A stretch of 64,000 bases of DNA from Cohnella sp. GbtcB17 (GCF_019091135.1 NZ_JAGXJW010000027.1:1-64000), one strand, 5' to 3'. Numbered from the stretch's first letter, positions 44,920 through 54,784 are shown. The notes: a model not told the origin generated them from the sequence alone. A program made the numbers and translations.

Positions 44920-44963
44920 GCTCTCTTCGGCCCTCCCGTACGGGCGGTTCTTCCGAAGAGAGC
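44920..44963 (-). other. Intra-operon hairpin between binding protein and permease genes
   Basis: Perfect 11-bp arms GCTCTCTTCGG (44920-44930) and CCGAAGAGAGC (44953-44963), extendable with mismatches, and no T-run. Probably an RNA 3' stabiliser or partial terminator that keeps the binding protein more abundant than the permeases, as known for other ABC operons. Confidence 0.6.
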
Positions 44964-45012
44964 GCGCTCCCCGCTCCTCACATTCGCGTAACCTGATGGG
45001 GTCTAAGACGGA

Positions 45013-46605
45013 TTACTTGGCCTGCTTGTCGTAGGCATCCTGGTAAATCTGCTGCAGCTCGTCGATCTTCAGCTTCTTCAGCGTCGCCTGGAATTCATCC
45101 CACTTGTCGAAGCCGAGCGCGCCGGCGATGAACTTCGTGCTCTGCTCTTCGTAGTACTTGTCGAGATCGTTGCGCAGGACGTTGACCTTTTGCGCCGTCG
45201 CTTCATCGAACATCGGCGCCGCGTAGCGGACCTTGGGCATGTACGGATCGAGCTGCTTTTGCGCTTCCTGCACCTGGGGCGGATTGATGAAGGAGGCGAC
45301 CTTTTCGCTGATGAGGTGCGGCGCGCCGCCGCCGGCGTAAGGCGTGATCTTCGACTGGTTGCCCGTGTCGAGGAAGGCTTGGGTATAGTAGGGAATGCCG
45401 TCCTTCACTTCATAGTTCTCGCCCTCTCTGCCGAAGCGCAGCAGCGTAGCTCCCTCGTCGCTGTAGAAGTAGTCGATCCAGCGCATCGTGACGTCCGGAT
45501 ACTTGTTCACGGAGGTGATTGCGAACGCTCCGAAATCCCGCGCCACGGGCGCGCCATGGCTCTGCAGCCGGTCGCCGTGAGGTCCCTTCGGCGGCGCAAT
45601 GCCGACATATTGATCCTGGATCGGCAAGAAGTTGTTGTTCGTCTGATCGAAGAAAAACCCGGTATTGCCGGAGCCCTGCTTGGCCAGATAGTCCGCTTCC
45701 TTTTGCGAAAACATCTCGGGATCGAGCAGTTTTTCCGTATATAGCTTGTTCAGGTACATCAGCATTTCTTTGTTTCGGTCGCTTCCCATCCAAATATTGA
45801 CCTTGTCGTTTTCCAGGTTGATATTGTAGCCGAACTGCATGTCCAGACCGAACGAGCCGCTCATCATGGCGAGTATGGGCAGTCCTTGGCCGGCTACAGG
45901 CGCGCGGGCGGTCATCGGCAGCTCGTCCTTTTTGCCGTTTCCGTTCGGGTCCTGGTCCCTGAAGGCGACGAGCACGTTATACAGGTCGTCCGTCGTCTCC
46001 GGTACTTTCAAGTTCAGCTTGTCGAGCCACGCTTGATTAATCCACTTCTTGTCCGTGCGGGCCGCAGCCAGCGTGACGATGCCCGGAATGGCGTAGATAT
46101 GGCCTTCAGGCGTCGTGATGCCCGAGCGAATCTCCGGATATTGCTCCATCAGCTGTTTCAGGTTAGGCGCGTATTGATCGATCAGATCCTCGTGCGGTAT
46201 CAGCTGGCCGGCGGCTCCGTAGCGCGTCGTCTCGAGCTGCGACAGCCCCGAGCGGTACAAGGCGTCCGGAAGCTCGTTGGACGCGAACAGCAGGTTTTTC
46301 TTTTCCTGGAAACCGTCCGTAGGCGCTTCGGTGAATTCCACCTGCACGTTGCTCAGCTTCTCATAATCCTGGAACACCGGCATATCTTTGAACGGCCCGT
46401 TGACGGGCGCGGTCCGGGTGAACATCTTCAGCTTGATCGGCTGGTCCACGATCGGAAATCCGCTTGCCTTGACGGCGCCTCCGGACGAGGCGGACGGCTC
46501 CGTACCCATACCGCCGCTGGCGCCTGAATTCGAGCTGCAGCCGGCGAGCGCCAGACTTGACGCGACCACCGTGCCTATCGCGCACATTTTCCAGTTTTTA
46601 CGCAT
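45013..46605 (-). CDS. Extracellular solute-binding lipoprotein of the sugar ABC transporter
   Basis: 530 residues. Lipoprotein signal with lipobox LALAGC (Cys23), a Ser/Gly linker and a family 1-like binding protein of the LplA/LipO size class (IKLMFTRTAPVNGPFKD-like start, DLYNVLVAFRDQDPNGNGKKDELP and GEGMLLRFG-type segments). It captures the oligosaccharide outside the cell. GGAGG lies ten bases before the ATG. First gene of the uptake/cleavage operon, with promoter and cre-like site upstream. Confidence 0.9.
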   Translation of the reverse strand: MRKNWKMCAIGTVVASSLALAGCSSNSGASGGMGTEPSASSGGAVKASGFPIVDQPIKLKMFTRTAPVNGPFKDMPVFQDYEKLSNVQVEFTEAPTDGFQEKKNLLFASNELPDALYRSGLSQLETTRYGAAGQLIPHEDLIDQYAPNLKQLMEQYPEIRSGITTPEGHIYAIPGIVTLAAARTDKKWINQAWLDKLNLKVPETTDDLYNVLVAFRDQDPNGNGKKDELPMTARAPVAGQGLPILAMMSGSFGLDMQFGYNINLENDKVNIWMGSDRNKEMLMYLNKLYTEKLLDPEMFSQKEADYLAKQGSGNTGFFFDQTNNNFLPIQDQYVGIAPPKGPHGDRLQSHGAPVARDFGAFAITSVNKYPDVTMRWIDYFYSDEGATLLRFGREGENYEVKDGIPYYTQAFLDTGNQSKITPYAGGGAPHLISEKVASFINPPQVQEAQKQLDPYMPKVRYAAPMFDEATAQKVNVLRNDLDKYYEEQSTKFIAGALGFDKWDEFQATLKKLKIDELQQIYQDAYDKQAK

Positions 46606-46673
46606 GCATCTATGACCTCCGCTTGATTGTTGTTCACCGACCGACGTTGTAAGCGTTTCACCGGCGTGTTTTT

Positions 46674-46701
46674 ATTTTAAACGCCTTGCAAACGCTGCCA
46701 A
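46674..46701 (-). promoter_or_regulatory. Promoter of the sugar operon overlapped by a cre-like site
   Basis: Minus strand TTGGCA (46696-46701), 16-bp spacer, TAAAAT (46674-46679). The sequence TTGCAAACGCTGCCAA at 46686-46701 fits the CcpA site consensus WTGNAANCGNWNNCAW and covers the -35, so glucose repression is expected. Confidence 0.65.
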
Positions 46702-46728
46702 TTGCAATAATATGACTATTTACTCCAC

Positions 46729-48336
46729 TTATTTGACGGCGCGTTCGCCGTTCAAATAGGCTTGCGGCGTCTGACCCTTCAGCTCCTTGAACACTTTAAA
46801 GAAGTAATTGTAGTTGGCGAAGCCCGCAAGCGTGCTGATCTGCTTGATCGAATAACGGCCACTCTCCAGCAGCTTGCAGCTGACGTCGATCCGCACCCGG
46901 TTCAAATATTCGGAAAATGTCGACCGTGTCTCCTCTTTGAAAATCCGGCTCAAATAAGACGGATGGAGGCCGATTGCGCCCGCGGCCAGCTCCAGCGTAA
47001 TGTAGCCCTGATATTTCTCCAGGATCAGCTCGATCGCCTGCGTGACGTGACGGGAGTACGGACCGCTCGCGCGCCGTCGTCCGAGCAGCTCGAGCAAGCC
47101 GGCGTAGTAGCGCTGCAGCCACAGCTCCAGCTCGGCAAGCGTAGCGATTTTCCCGAGCTCGGAACGGGACGGCAGCTCGCGCTCGGCCGCCTCGGAAGAA
47201 AGCGTCGGCATCCACTTCTTGATCGCTTTGTCTCCGGTATGCAGAAGCTCGCTGACGACCATCTGCACGGTCTGGGCGTGAACGGGCTGTCCGCGCAACG
47301 AAAAAAACACGGACGCCAGCAGCCGCTGCATGCCTTCCTTGTCGAGCCGCTCGATCGAAAGCAGCAGCTCCTTCTGCTCCTCGATCGTCAGCGAGACGCG
47401 CCCGTTGAACAAGGTCGGCCGCTCCGGGGACGGCGAAACGTCGATCGCGCGCGCCGCGGCGCCGTAGCTGGCGGCGAGCTGCGTCAGGCTGCCGCACACA
47501 TATCCCGGCGCGGCCATGCACTTCAGATTCAGCATCAGCTCGAGTGCATGCTGAAGCTTCGCGATCGAACCGCCGACCTCGCCGGCGACGACATGCTCGC
47601 TTCGTTCCTTGAACGCGAACAGGACGATCAGTCTCCCGTCCTCCGCGTACGCCGCGACCCGCTCGCGCATGTCGCCGAGACTTTGCTGCATAATATCGAC
47701 GGCCTGCTGGGCAAGCCGATTCGTCTGCACGTCGCTGTACGACTCCGTCAACAGTCGGAACGACACGATCTGCACGGCAGCCGCCACATAGCTGATCGCG
47801 CCCCTGAACAGTCCGTGCCGCTCGGCCGCGGCCTCCAGCTTCGCCGCTGCCTCCGGCTTTCCTCTTGCCAGGTCCGCCGCCAGATCGCGGACGAGCGCCG
47901 CTCCCTCTCGCCCATCTTCCATTTCTTCGGCGCCGTTGTTCCCGCGCAGCCGGTCGCCGGAAGGCTTCATTTCGACCGCCTTGTTCAAGATCGCCAAAAG
48001 CGAAGCTTCATCCAGCCGGTGCTTAAGCAAATAATCGACGGCGCCGTCCTTCAGGCATTCTCGCACATAGTCGTAATCGTCGTAGCCGCTCAGCATGATC
48101 GTTCGCACGGACGGAAACTTCTCTTTAATCGCTCGATTAAGCGCCACGCCGTCCATTTCCGGCATGTTCACGTCGATGATCGCGACATCCGGTGCGGATC
48201 TTCCGATCGACGCCAGCGCCATCGCGCCGTTGTGGGCTTCGCCGCACAGTTCGAAGCCTTCCTTGTTCCAATCGAGCAGCGTCGTCAGGTGATGGCGCGC
48301 CAACGGCTCATCGTCTACAAGCAGTACTCGGTACAT
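46729..48336 (-). CDS. YesN-like response regulator with AraC DNA-binding domain
   Basis: About 535 residues. Receiver at the N-terminus: VLLVDDEP, phosphoacceptor Asp55 in VAIIDVNMPEMDG, LSGYDDYDYVRECLKDGAVDYLLK. A long middle region (~130-420) of unknown fold, then two AraC helix-turn-helix motifs (YITLELAAGAIGLHPSYLSRIFKEETRSTFSEYLNRVRI and YSIKQISTLAGFANYNYFFKVFKELKG in part). ATG 48336 has AGAGG eight bases upstream. It starts two bases after yesM ends. It probably activates the adjacent sugar operon when its ligand is sensed. Confidence 0.9.
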   Translation of the reverse strand: MYRVLLVDDEPLARHHLTTLLDWNKEGFELCGEAHNGAMALASIGRSAPDVAIIDVNMPEMDGVALNRAIKEKFPSVRTIMLSGYDDYDYVRECLKDGAVDYLLKHRLDEASLLAILNKAVEMKPSGDRLRGNNGAEEMEDGREGAALVRDLAADLARGKPEAAAKLEAAAERHGLFRGAISYVAAAVQIVSFRLLTESYSDVQTNRLAQQAVDIMQQSLGDMRERVAAYAEDGRLIVLFAFKERSEHVVAGEVGGSIAKLQHALELMLNLKCMAAPGYVCGSLTQLAASYGAAARAIDVSPSPERPTLFNGRVSLTIEEQKELLLSIERLDKEGMQRLLASVFFSLRGQPVHAQTVQMVVSELLHTGDKAIKKWMPTLSSEAAERELPSRSELGKIATLAELELWLQRYYAGLLELLGRRRASGPYSRHVTQAIELILEKYQGYITLELAAGAIGLHPSYLSRIFKEETRSTFSEYLNRVRIDVSCKLLESGRYSIKQISTLAGFANYNYFFKVFKELKGQTPQAYLNGERAVK

Positions 48337-48338
48337 GG

Positions 48339-50132
48339 TCAACGCCTCTCTTTCAATGATGGATGCGCTTGCGCGAGCAACGGGAAACGAATCTCCGCCG
48401 TCGTGTACAGCCCCGGCTCGCTGTACAGCTTCACCCCGTACGGCTCGCCGTACATTCGTAAGATCCGCTCATGCACGTTGCGCACGCCCATACCCGAGAA
48501 GCGGGACGGCTGCTCTGCGGCATTCGGCTCTCCGAGGAGCAAATCGATGCGGTCCTTGGTCATGCCTTTGCCATTGTCGGTCACTTCGATCTTGAGATCG
48601 CCCTGTTCCGCATAGACACGTATGAGCACGAGACCTCCGGAGGCGCCAATCCCGTGAACGATCGCGTTTTCCACCAGCGGCTGAATCATCAGCTTCAGCA
48701 CCGGGCGCGCCAGCAGCTCGTCGTCCTCGATCTGCGTCCGCAGCAGGATCGGCTCCATGAACTTGTATTTCTCGAGCGCAACGTAGCTGGCCACATAGTT
48801 CAGCTCTTCCTTTAACGCGAGAAATTCATTGGAATTGCCCAGCACGCCCCGCATCAGCTCGATCAATGCGCCCGACGCCTCTTCGATGTTGGGCACGCCG
48901 TTGAGCTTGGCCAAATATTTGATCGTGTTGAGCGAATTGTAGAGGAAATGGGGCCTGATTTGCGCCTGCAGCGCGGTCAATTCCGCTTCGCGCTTCTTCT
49001 TTTCGCTCGTCCGGATATCTTCCATCAGCCGCTTCAGCTCCTCTACCATGCCGATAAACACCCGGTAGAGCTCGCCGATCTCGTCCTTGGTGTTGATCTC
49101 GGTCTTCGGAAAGGACAAATTGCCGTCTTTGACCCGGGTCATCATCGACTTCAGCCTTCTGATGTTGATCGTCGTGCGGGCGGACATCTGAAGCGAGCCG
49201 ATCAGAACGACGGCGAATACGATGACCGAAACTTCAATCATCAGATTGCGGATTCTCGTAGACTCGCTCAGCAGCGAATCCATCGGAATCAGCGCCAGCG
49301 TCGTCCAGCCCGTATAGCCGGATTGACGGCTGACGACGATGTAGGATTTGCCGTCGATTTTCATTTCCTCCGCATCCCCCCCGCCGGCGAGCCGCCGCTT
49401 GACGCCGACCAAGGTGTCGCTCGAAGGCGCCGACGCGGGCGCGGCATCGGTCGCATAGACGAATTCGTCCTGCCCGTCCAGGACGTACAGCAAGCTGTCG
49501 GCGGTCGGCTTCACGGCGTACGTCTTTTTAATAAATTCATAATTGAGATCTACCATTACAACGCCGATCGCCTCTCGGTTATACCTGATCTCGCGTCCGA
49601 CCGTGATCGCGTCGGCCGTCCCCTTCGGCTTCAAGTAGGCGTGCCGCGAGCCGTTGCGCAAAATATAGTCCATCGTCGGGGTGTTCAGAAACGTACGGTC
49701 GATCCAGGGACTGCCGGAGAAAAACACCTTCCCGTTCAACCCGACGACGGCGATCCGCGATATATAGGGCTTATAATCGATAAGGCCGGAGAGAAAGCCG
49801 GTGATCAGCTTCTGCTCCTGGAACCATTCGAAGCTGATCTCCTCGCTCGGACTTAAGATCGTGTCGATGACCGCGTATTTGCTGGTCACGACGACCGTGT
49901 TCAGCCGGTCGATCTCCTGCAGCATAATGTTGAGCGATTCATCCGCCTGACGGATGCTGTCCAGCACCGAGGTGACTGCGTTATGCTTGATCGTGTCGCG
50001 CATGTTCACGTAGACGATGCCGGTCACGGACACGATGGACAGCAGCGTAACGAGGGCGATCGCGATAAATATTTTCCCTTGCATGTTCAATGCGGGCGAG
50101 AACCGCCTGCGAAAAACCGCCGGCTTTAACAT
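48339..50132 (-). CDS. YesM-like sensor histidine kinase
   Basis: About 597 residues. Membrane helix (~20-42), extracellular Cache-like sensor (~45-290), second helix (~298-320), HAMP, His_kinase domain with His395 in QIRPHFLYNSLNTIKYLA and HATPase with LVENAIVHGIG, DNGKGM and GMGVRNVHERI. This is the YesM architecture. GGAG lies seven bases before ATG 50132 (the ATG two codons earlier is too close). Partner of the YesN-like gene immediately downstream. Likely senses an extracellular sugar or binding-protein complex. Confidence 0.92.
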   Translation of the reverse strand: MLKPAVFRRRFSPALNMQGKIFIAIALVTLLSIVSVTGIVYVNMRDTIKHNAVTSVLDSIRQADESLNIMLQEIDRLNTVVVTSKYAVIDTILSPSEEISFEWFQEQKLITGFLSGLIDYKPYISRIAVVGLNGKVFFSGSPWIDRTFLNTPTMDYILRNGSRHAYLKPKGTADAITVGREIRYNREAIGVVMVDLNYEFIKKTYAVKPTADSLLYVLDGQDEFVYATDAAPASAPSSDTLVGVKRRLAGGGDAEEMKIDGKSYIVVSRQSGYTGWTTLALIPMDSLLSESTRIRNLMIEVSVIVFAVVLIGSLQMSARTTINIRRLKSMMTRVKDGNLSFPKTEINTKDEIGELYRVFIGMVEELKRLMEDIRTSEKKKREAELTALQAQIRPHFLYNSLNTIKYLAKLNGVPNIEEASGALIELMRGVLGNSNEFLALKEELNYVASYVALEKYKFMEPILLRTQIEDDELLARPVLKLMIQPLVENAIVHGIGASGGLVLIRVYAEQGDLKIEVTDNGKGMTKDRIDLLLGEPNAAEQPSRFSGMGVRNVHERILRMYGEPYGVKLYSEPGLYTTAEIRFPLLAQAHPSLKERR

Positions 50133-50150
50133 TCGCATTCTCCTTTGCGG

Positions 50151-51101
50151 TCAGCCTTCCTGGTGCGCTTCGCTTCTCGTCGATCGATAGGACAGCGGCG
50201 GGACTTGGAAGTACACCTTAAACGCTCTTGTAAACGCGTACAAATTCGGATAGCCCAGCGACAGGGCGACTTCCGTAATCGTCGCGTCCGTGCCGGTCAA
50301 CAGTCCGACCGCCTTGTCCATGCGGATCTTCTGGATGTACTTCATCGGCGACATGCCGACCTGCCGGGCGAACATGTCGGAGAAGTACGAGCGGTGTACG
50401 CCCGCGAACGCCGCTACCTGCTGCACGGATATGCCCTCCGTCGCGTGAAGCTCGATAAAATCCAGGGATTCGCGAATCCATCCGGCATGCGACTCATGCG
50501 ACTGTTCGTCGAACGGCGTCGAATCCGGGATCAGACCGGCGAACAGCCCGCACATCATCCCTTGCAGCGCCATCGCTTCGGCCGGCTTCAGACGTTCGGC
50601 GACGGCAAGCGCATCGAGGATGCTTTCGGCCGACGCCATCACGCCAGGCGTGACCGCCTCTCTCCGGTAGGGCCGATCCGGGGTCACCCCCGCCAGCTCG
50701 AGCAGCGGACCGACTCTTGCGCCGTCGAGCGCCAGCCAGCTCATTCGAAGCGGCGCTTCCGAAGGCAGTTGACGGTAATGATACGTTTGCCCGGGGAACA
50801 GGCAGAACAGGTCTCCTTTTTGCAGCTCAGCCGCGATCTCCGCGCTTTCGATGCCCACCTTGCCCTCGGATATGAAATGGAGGCTGTAGCACTCGATCCT
50901 TTTCGGCCCGACCTCATACGAAGGCTTGGCGATGCTGCGTCCCGCGCGGACCGGCCATAGCTGACTCTGTCTGTCCAACCCGCCGGGCGTATAATAAATG
51001 AAATGGGCATATTCGTACTCGTACTCCTGCATCATCCCGGAAAACACCCCTTCCGCTCCGTCCCAATTCTGGTCAATAGCTAACAAAATGACAACAGTCA
51101 T
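50151..51101 (-). CDS. AraC family transcriptional regulator
   Basis: 316 residues if the first ATG (AGGA six bases upstream) is used; an in-frame ATG at 51033-51035 gives the more usual N-terminus MMQEYEYEYAHF. N-terminal cupin-like ligand domain (SLHFISEGKVGIES, LQKGDLFCLFPGQTYHYRQ), C-terminal pair of helix-turn-helix motifs (ISVQQVAAFAGVHRSYFSDMFARQVGMSP and TEVALSLGYPNLYAFTRAFK). Upstream of yesM on the same strand and divergent from the sulfatase, which it may control. Confidence 0.88.
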   Translation of the reverse strand: MTVVILLAIDQNWDGAEGVFSGMMQEYEYEYAHFIYYTPGGLDRQSQLWPVRAGRSIAKPSYEVGPKRIECYSLHFISEGKVGIESAEIAAELQKGDLFCLFPGQTYHYRQLPSEAPLRMSWLALDGARVGPLLELAGVTPDRPYRREAVTPGVMASAESILDALAVAERLKPAEAMALQGMMCGLFAGLIPDSTPFDEQSHESHAGWIRESLDFIELHATEGISVQQVAAFAGVHRSYFSDMFARQVGMSPMKYIQKIRMDKAVGLLTGTDATITEVALSLGYPNLYAFTRAFKVYFQVPPLSYRSTRSEAHQEG

Positions 51102-51165
51102 CTAACATCCTGCTATTTATTAAGCGTTACCATTTCCCTATTATCATACTAGGAGGGGATCATCC

Positions 51166-52704
51166 TTGTCGAGAAAACCTAACATTTTGCTCATCACTAG
51201 CGACCAGCAGCACTGGCAAACGATCGGTGCCCGCAACCCCGAATTGTCGACGCCCAACCTGGATCGCCTCGTCCGCGAGGGAACGACATTCGACAGGGCC
51301 TATTGCCCGAATCCGACCTGTACGCCGAGCAGAGCGTCGATTCTGACCGGCATGTATCCAAGCCAGCACGGGGCATGGACGCTCGGCACGAAGCTGCTGG
51401 AGGACCGGCATACCGTAGGCGAGGACTTCGCGCAAGCGGGCTATCGGACCGCGCTGATCGGCAAAGCGCATTTTCAACCGTTGAAGTCGACCGAAGCATA
51501 CGAATCAATCGAGGCCTACCCGCTTCTTCAGGACCTGGATTACTGGCGGAATTTCGACAAGACGTTTTACGGCTTCGACCATGTCGAACTGGCTCGCAAC
51601 CATACAAACGAGGCCCATGTCGGACAGCATTACGCCCTGTGGCTGGAGGAGAGAGGCTGCGCGAACTGGCGGGACTATTTCCGGGCGCCCACAGGCACGA
51701 TGGACCCCGATTCGACGTACAAATGGCCGATTCCGGAGAAATATCATTACAATACGTGGATCGCGGAGCGCACAAACGCGATGATGGAGACGTACCAAAA
51801 AACCGACGAGCCCTTTTTCCTCTGGGCCAGCTTTTTCGATCCACATCCCGAATATTTGGCGCCGGAGCCATGGGATACGATGTACGACCCGGACAAGCTG
51901 ACGATTCCCGCGCTCGTTCCGGGCGAGCACGACCGCAATCCGCCGCATTTCGGACTCACCCAGGAGGAAGAGCCGGATTTCTCGTTTCTGGCCGAGACCG
52001 GCTACGGCATTCACGGCTATCGTTCGCATCTATATTACGAATATGGCTCGAAGTTCAAATTGACGGCGTACGACAAAAAAAAGCTGGTCGCCGTGTACTA
52101 TGGCATGATCAGCCTGATGGACAAATATATCGGCCGGATTCTCGATCGGCTGGACGAGCTTGGCTTGGCCGAAGACACCCTGGTCGTCTTTACGACGGAT
52201 CACGGCCACTTTTTCGGCCAGCACGGCCTGCAGGCAAAGGGCGGCTTCCATTACGAGGATTTAATCAAGCTCCCCTTTATCGTTCGTTATCCGGGCCGCG
52301 TGCCCGCAGGCCGCCGCTCCGATGCCATCCAATCGCTGGTCGACCTCGCGCCGACGTTCCTGTCCTTCTGCGGCATTCCGATCCCGCCGTCGATGACGGG
52401 CGTCGATCAAAAGGAGGTTTGGCTCGGCAATCGTACCAAGGCGCGGGATCACGCGATCTGCGAGTTCCGCCACGAACCGACGACGATCCACCAGAAAACT
52501 TACGTGGACGAGCGATACAAAATAACCGTCTACTACAATCAAACCTACGGCGAGCTATTCGACCTGAAGGAAGATCCGGGCGAGCTTCGGAATTTGTGGG
52601 ACGAGCCGACGGCCGAGCGGTTAAAAACGGAACTGCTCTTGAAATATATATGGGCGGAGCTTGGCAAGGAGCCGATGCCGATGCCGCGGATTCATCACGC
52701 CTGA
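51166..52704 (+). CDS. Type I (formylglycine) sulfatase
   Basis: 512 residues. N-terminal PNILLITSDQQ with metal-binding aspartate, and the sulfatase signature CTPSRASILTG in which Cys52 is the residue converted to formylglycine (CxPSR type). Further active-site motifs are GYRTALIGKAHF and TTDHGHFFGQHGL. No signal peptide, so it would act inside the cell on imported sulfated sugars. TTG start with AGGAGGGG nine bases before it. No formylglycine-generating or radical-SAM maturase is in the window. It is divergent from the AraC gene; a weak cre-like sequence (51118-51133) lies in between. Confidence 0.9.
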   Translation: MSRKPNILLITSDQQHWQTIGARNPELSTPNLDRLVREGTTFDRAYCPNPTCTPSRASILTGMYPSQHGAWTLGTKLLEDRHTVGEDFAQAGYRTALIGKAHFQPLKSTEAYESIEAYPLLQDLDYWRNFDKTFYGFDHVELARNHTNEAHVGQHYALWLEERGCANWRDYFRAPTGTMDPDSTYKWPIPEKYHYNTWIAERTNAMMETYQKTDEPFFLWASFFDPHPEYLAPEPWDTMYDPDKLTIPALVPGEHDRNPPHFGLTQEEEPDFSFLAETGYGIHGYRSHLYYEYGSKFKLTAYDKKKLVAVYYGMISLMDKYIGRILDRLDELGLAEDTLVVFTTDHGHFFGQHGLQAKGGFHYEDLIKLPFIVRYPGRVPAGRRSDAIQSLVDLAPTFLSFCGIPIPPSMTGVDQKEVWLGNRTKARDHAICEFRHEPTTIHQKTYVDERYKITVYYNQTYGELFDLKEDPGELRNLWDEPTAERLKTELLLKYIWAELGKEPMPMPRIHHA

Positions 52705-52716
52705 CGGCCAAACAAA

Positions 52717-52759
52717 GAAGCTTTTCCGGCTGCGCCCCGCAGGCGCCCGGAAAAGCTTC
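52717..52759. terminator. Hairpin downstream of the sulfatase gene
   Basis: Perfect 13-bp arms GAAGCTTTTCCGG and CCGGAAAAGCTTC around a GC-rich loop; T-run short. It lies between convergent genes. Confidence 0.6.
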
Positions 52760-52782
52760 GGTATGCTTTATAGCGTTCGCGT

Positions 52783-53124
52783 CTATTCTGTTAGATCCTC
52801 GCCGTTCTGCTTCATCGTCTCGTAGCGGGCGATCTCCTCGCGCAGCTTCCTGGCCTTCTCAAGCGGCTTTTTAACGTAGTGGATATATTCGACGGCGGCG
52901 TGGTGGTCCGGCTTTTTGCCGTTCAACAATTTGCGCAGCGTCGACATCGTTCGATAGGCTTGCTCTTCCTTCTGAATCCGTCGCTCGTAGCGCTGAACCA
53001 TCTGCTCGATCTCCGCCACTTCCTCGAGCCTTTTGGCAATGAGCGCATCCAGCAAAGAATGAACCTCGGCTTGCGGAGCCGATACGGCCGTTGACGGTAC
53101 AGCTTGCTCAATCGGCTTCGTCAT
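52783..53124 (-). CDS. Hypothetical coiled-coil protein
   Basis: 113 residues, largely helical and charged: a predicted coiled coil from about residue 25 to 60 (LIAKRLEEVAEIEQMVQRYERRIQKEEQAY) and a second helix near the end (KKPLEKARKLREEIARYETM). No domain recognised. AGGTGAT lies before the ATG. Located between the sulfatase and a chemoreceptor gene with no clear partner. Confidence 0.6.
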   Translation of the reverse strand: MTKPIEQAVPSTAVSAPQAEVHSLLDALIAKRLEEVAEIEQMVQRYERRIQKEEQAYRTMSTLRKLLNGKKPDHHAAVEYIHYVKKPLEKARKLREEIARYETMKQNGEDLTE

Positions 53125-53219
53125 GAAATATCACCTGTCTATTCCTGTGAAGATTCATCACACGTAAGCCAATTGTATCGGATAATCGCCAAGTTGAGAA
53201 CCCTTATGTCAGCTATTTT

Positions 53220-54692
53220 TCAGGAAGAGATCACAATATCGATGCCGATGACGCCGATCGGGCGGCCGTCGGCACTCTGCAGCGGCGTCGAGACGGTCAC
53301 GCAGGGCTTTTTGGTAATCGCGGACAAGTAAACCTCCGATACGAAAATCTCCCCGTCGATCGCTTTTTTCCACCATTCTCGGCTGCGCGCGTTGAGCAGA
53401 CCCGCCACCGGTTCGGAGTAAATGAAGGAGCCGTCGGACCGGTTGGACCAGATCGCCTCGACTCCTGCCGTCTGCGCGAGCCAGCCGGACAGCACCCTGC
53501 GATGAATCCCCTCGTCCAGCCCGCCGAGCGCCGGATCGGCCGCCATCGTCGTTATAAATTGCGTCCATCTTTCCTTTTCGGCGAGCCCGGTATCCGACCA
53601 CACCTTTCCGCCGGCCTGATGGACGGCGCCGATCAGTTCGTCCGCAGAAGCTTTAAGCTCCGTCGACACCCTGCCGAGCTTGGCCGTCTCCTCGCGCTGC
53701 TTGACGTTCTGGGCAAGCGTATCGTCGATGCTGGACATCATCTGATTGACCGAGTCCACGACGTCCTTGAGCATCGCATTGGCCGCCGAAGTCCGGTCCG
53801 CCTGCTCGGCCGCCGCAGTCAGCGTCTTGCCGACCTGGCCGTCCACCTTCAAAATATGGTTGTAGATCGCGTCCATTCGGTCGCGATTGACCTTCATCTC
53901 GGCCAGTCCGCGCGCGACCGACTGCTTCTCCTCCGCCACCGACGCGACGACCTGCCGGATGCCCGCCTCGATATCGCGGACGATGCCTGTCGACTGCTTG
54001 ACCGCGACGCCGCTCTGCTCCGCGAGCTTGCGTATCTCCTGGGCGACGACGGTGAAGCCGCTGCCATATTCGCCCGCATGTGCAGCTTCGATCGCCGCAT
54101 TCAGCGCCAACAGAGACGTTTGTGACACGATCTCCTGTATCAGCTCGTTCATTTGCGTAATTTTGGAAGCTTCGGCGATCAGTCCGCTGACGCGTTCTTC
54201 CATCGTGCCGTGATGTCTGGCCAGATCGTTCATCACTTCGTCGGTCTGCAGCATTGAACGGCACACGTCGATCACGACGTCTCTGGCTTCCTGGCTTTGC
54301 TTGCTCATGCTCTCGGAGTTCGAGCGTATCTCCTCCGATGCGGCCGCCACCTCTTGCAGCGCGGAAAACGCCTCGTCCAGCCGCCCTGCCGCCAGCCTGC
54401 TCTGCTGCCGCAGACGATCCTCCTGGACGGCGGACCGGTCGGCGATCGCCTCCAGCTGCCCGACGCTCGAATCCACCTCGCCCACCGCGGCCTGAAGCCG
54501 GTCGGAGATGACGACCGCTTCGCCGACCATCGTGCGCAGCTTATCCTGGTCCGCCTCGTATGCCGCCCCTGACGTCGTGCCGGCAACCGCTCCGGCTTTC
54601 GCGCCGAAGTTCCCGCCGGACCTGGCATCGGCCCCCTTGCGCTTCGCTCCGGCTTCGTCCGTCTTACTGAACCACTTCCGCCATTCGGCCAT
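53220..54692 (-). CDS. Soluble methyl-accepting chemotaxis protein with C-terminal Cache-like sensor
   Basis: 490 residues with no membrane helix. The signalling domain comes first (~50-390), with hairpin tip [35 protein letters not shown]. The last ~100 residues ([63 protein letters not shown]) are a PDC/Cache-like ligand domain, normally extracellular and N-terminal. ATG 54692 has GGGGGCGA about ten bases upstream. Probably a cytoplasmic receptor for an intracellular metabolite, passing signal to CheA. Inverted domain order is unusual. Confidence 0.85.
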   Translation of the reverse strand: MAEWRKWFSKTDEAGAKRKGADARSGGNFGAKAGAVAGTTSGAAYEADQDKLRTMVGEAVVISDRLQAAVGEVDSSVGQLEAIADRSAVQEDRLRQQSRLAAGRLDEAFSALQEVAAASEEIRSNSESMSKQSQEARDVVIDVCRSMLQTDEVMNDLARHHGTMEERVSGLIAEASKITQMNELIQEIVSQTSLLALNAAIEAAHAGEYGSGFTVVAQEIRKLAEQSGVAVKQSTGIVRDIEAGIRQVVASVAEEKQSVARGLAEMKVNRDRMDAIYNHILKVDGQVGKTLTAAAEQADRTSAANAMLKDVVDSVNQMMSSIDDTLAQNVKQREETAKLGRVSTELKASADELIGAVHQAGGKVWSDTGLAEKERWTQFITTMAADPALGGLDEGIHRRVLSGWLAQTAGVEAIWSNRSDGSFIYSEPVAGLLNARSREWWKKAIDGEIFVSEVYLSAITKKPCVTVSTPLQSADGRPIGVIGIDIVISS

Positions 54693-54784
54693 CTGCGAAT
54701 CGCCCCCGATTCTTATCGACATCTTCTACAACAATCGACATAATGTAATAATTGCTAACATTATATATGTCCGCAGGACAAAAT

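Noticed and set aside
46647-46662. Second cre-like sequence upstream of the binding-protein gene
   Set aside because: One base too short between the two half-sites to fit the CcpA consensus.
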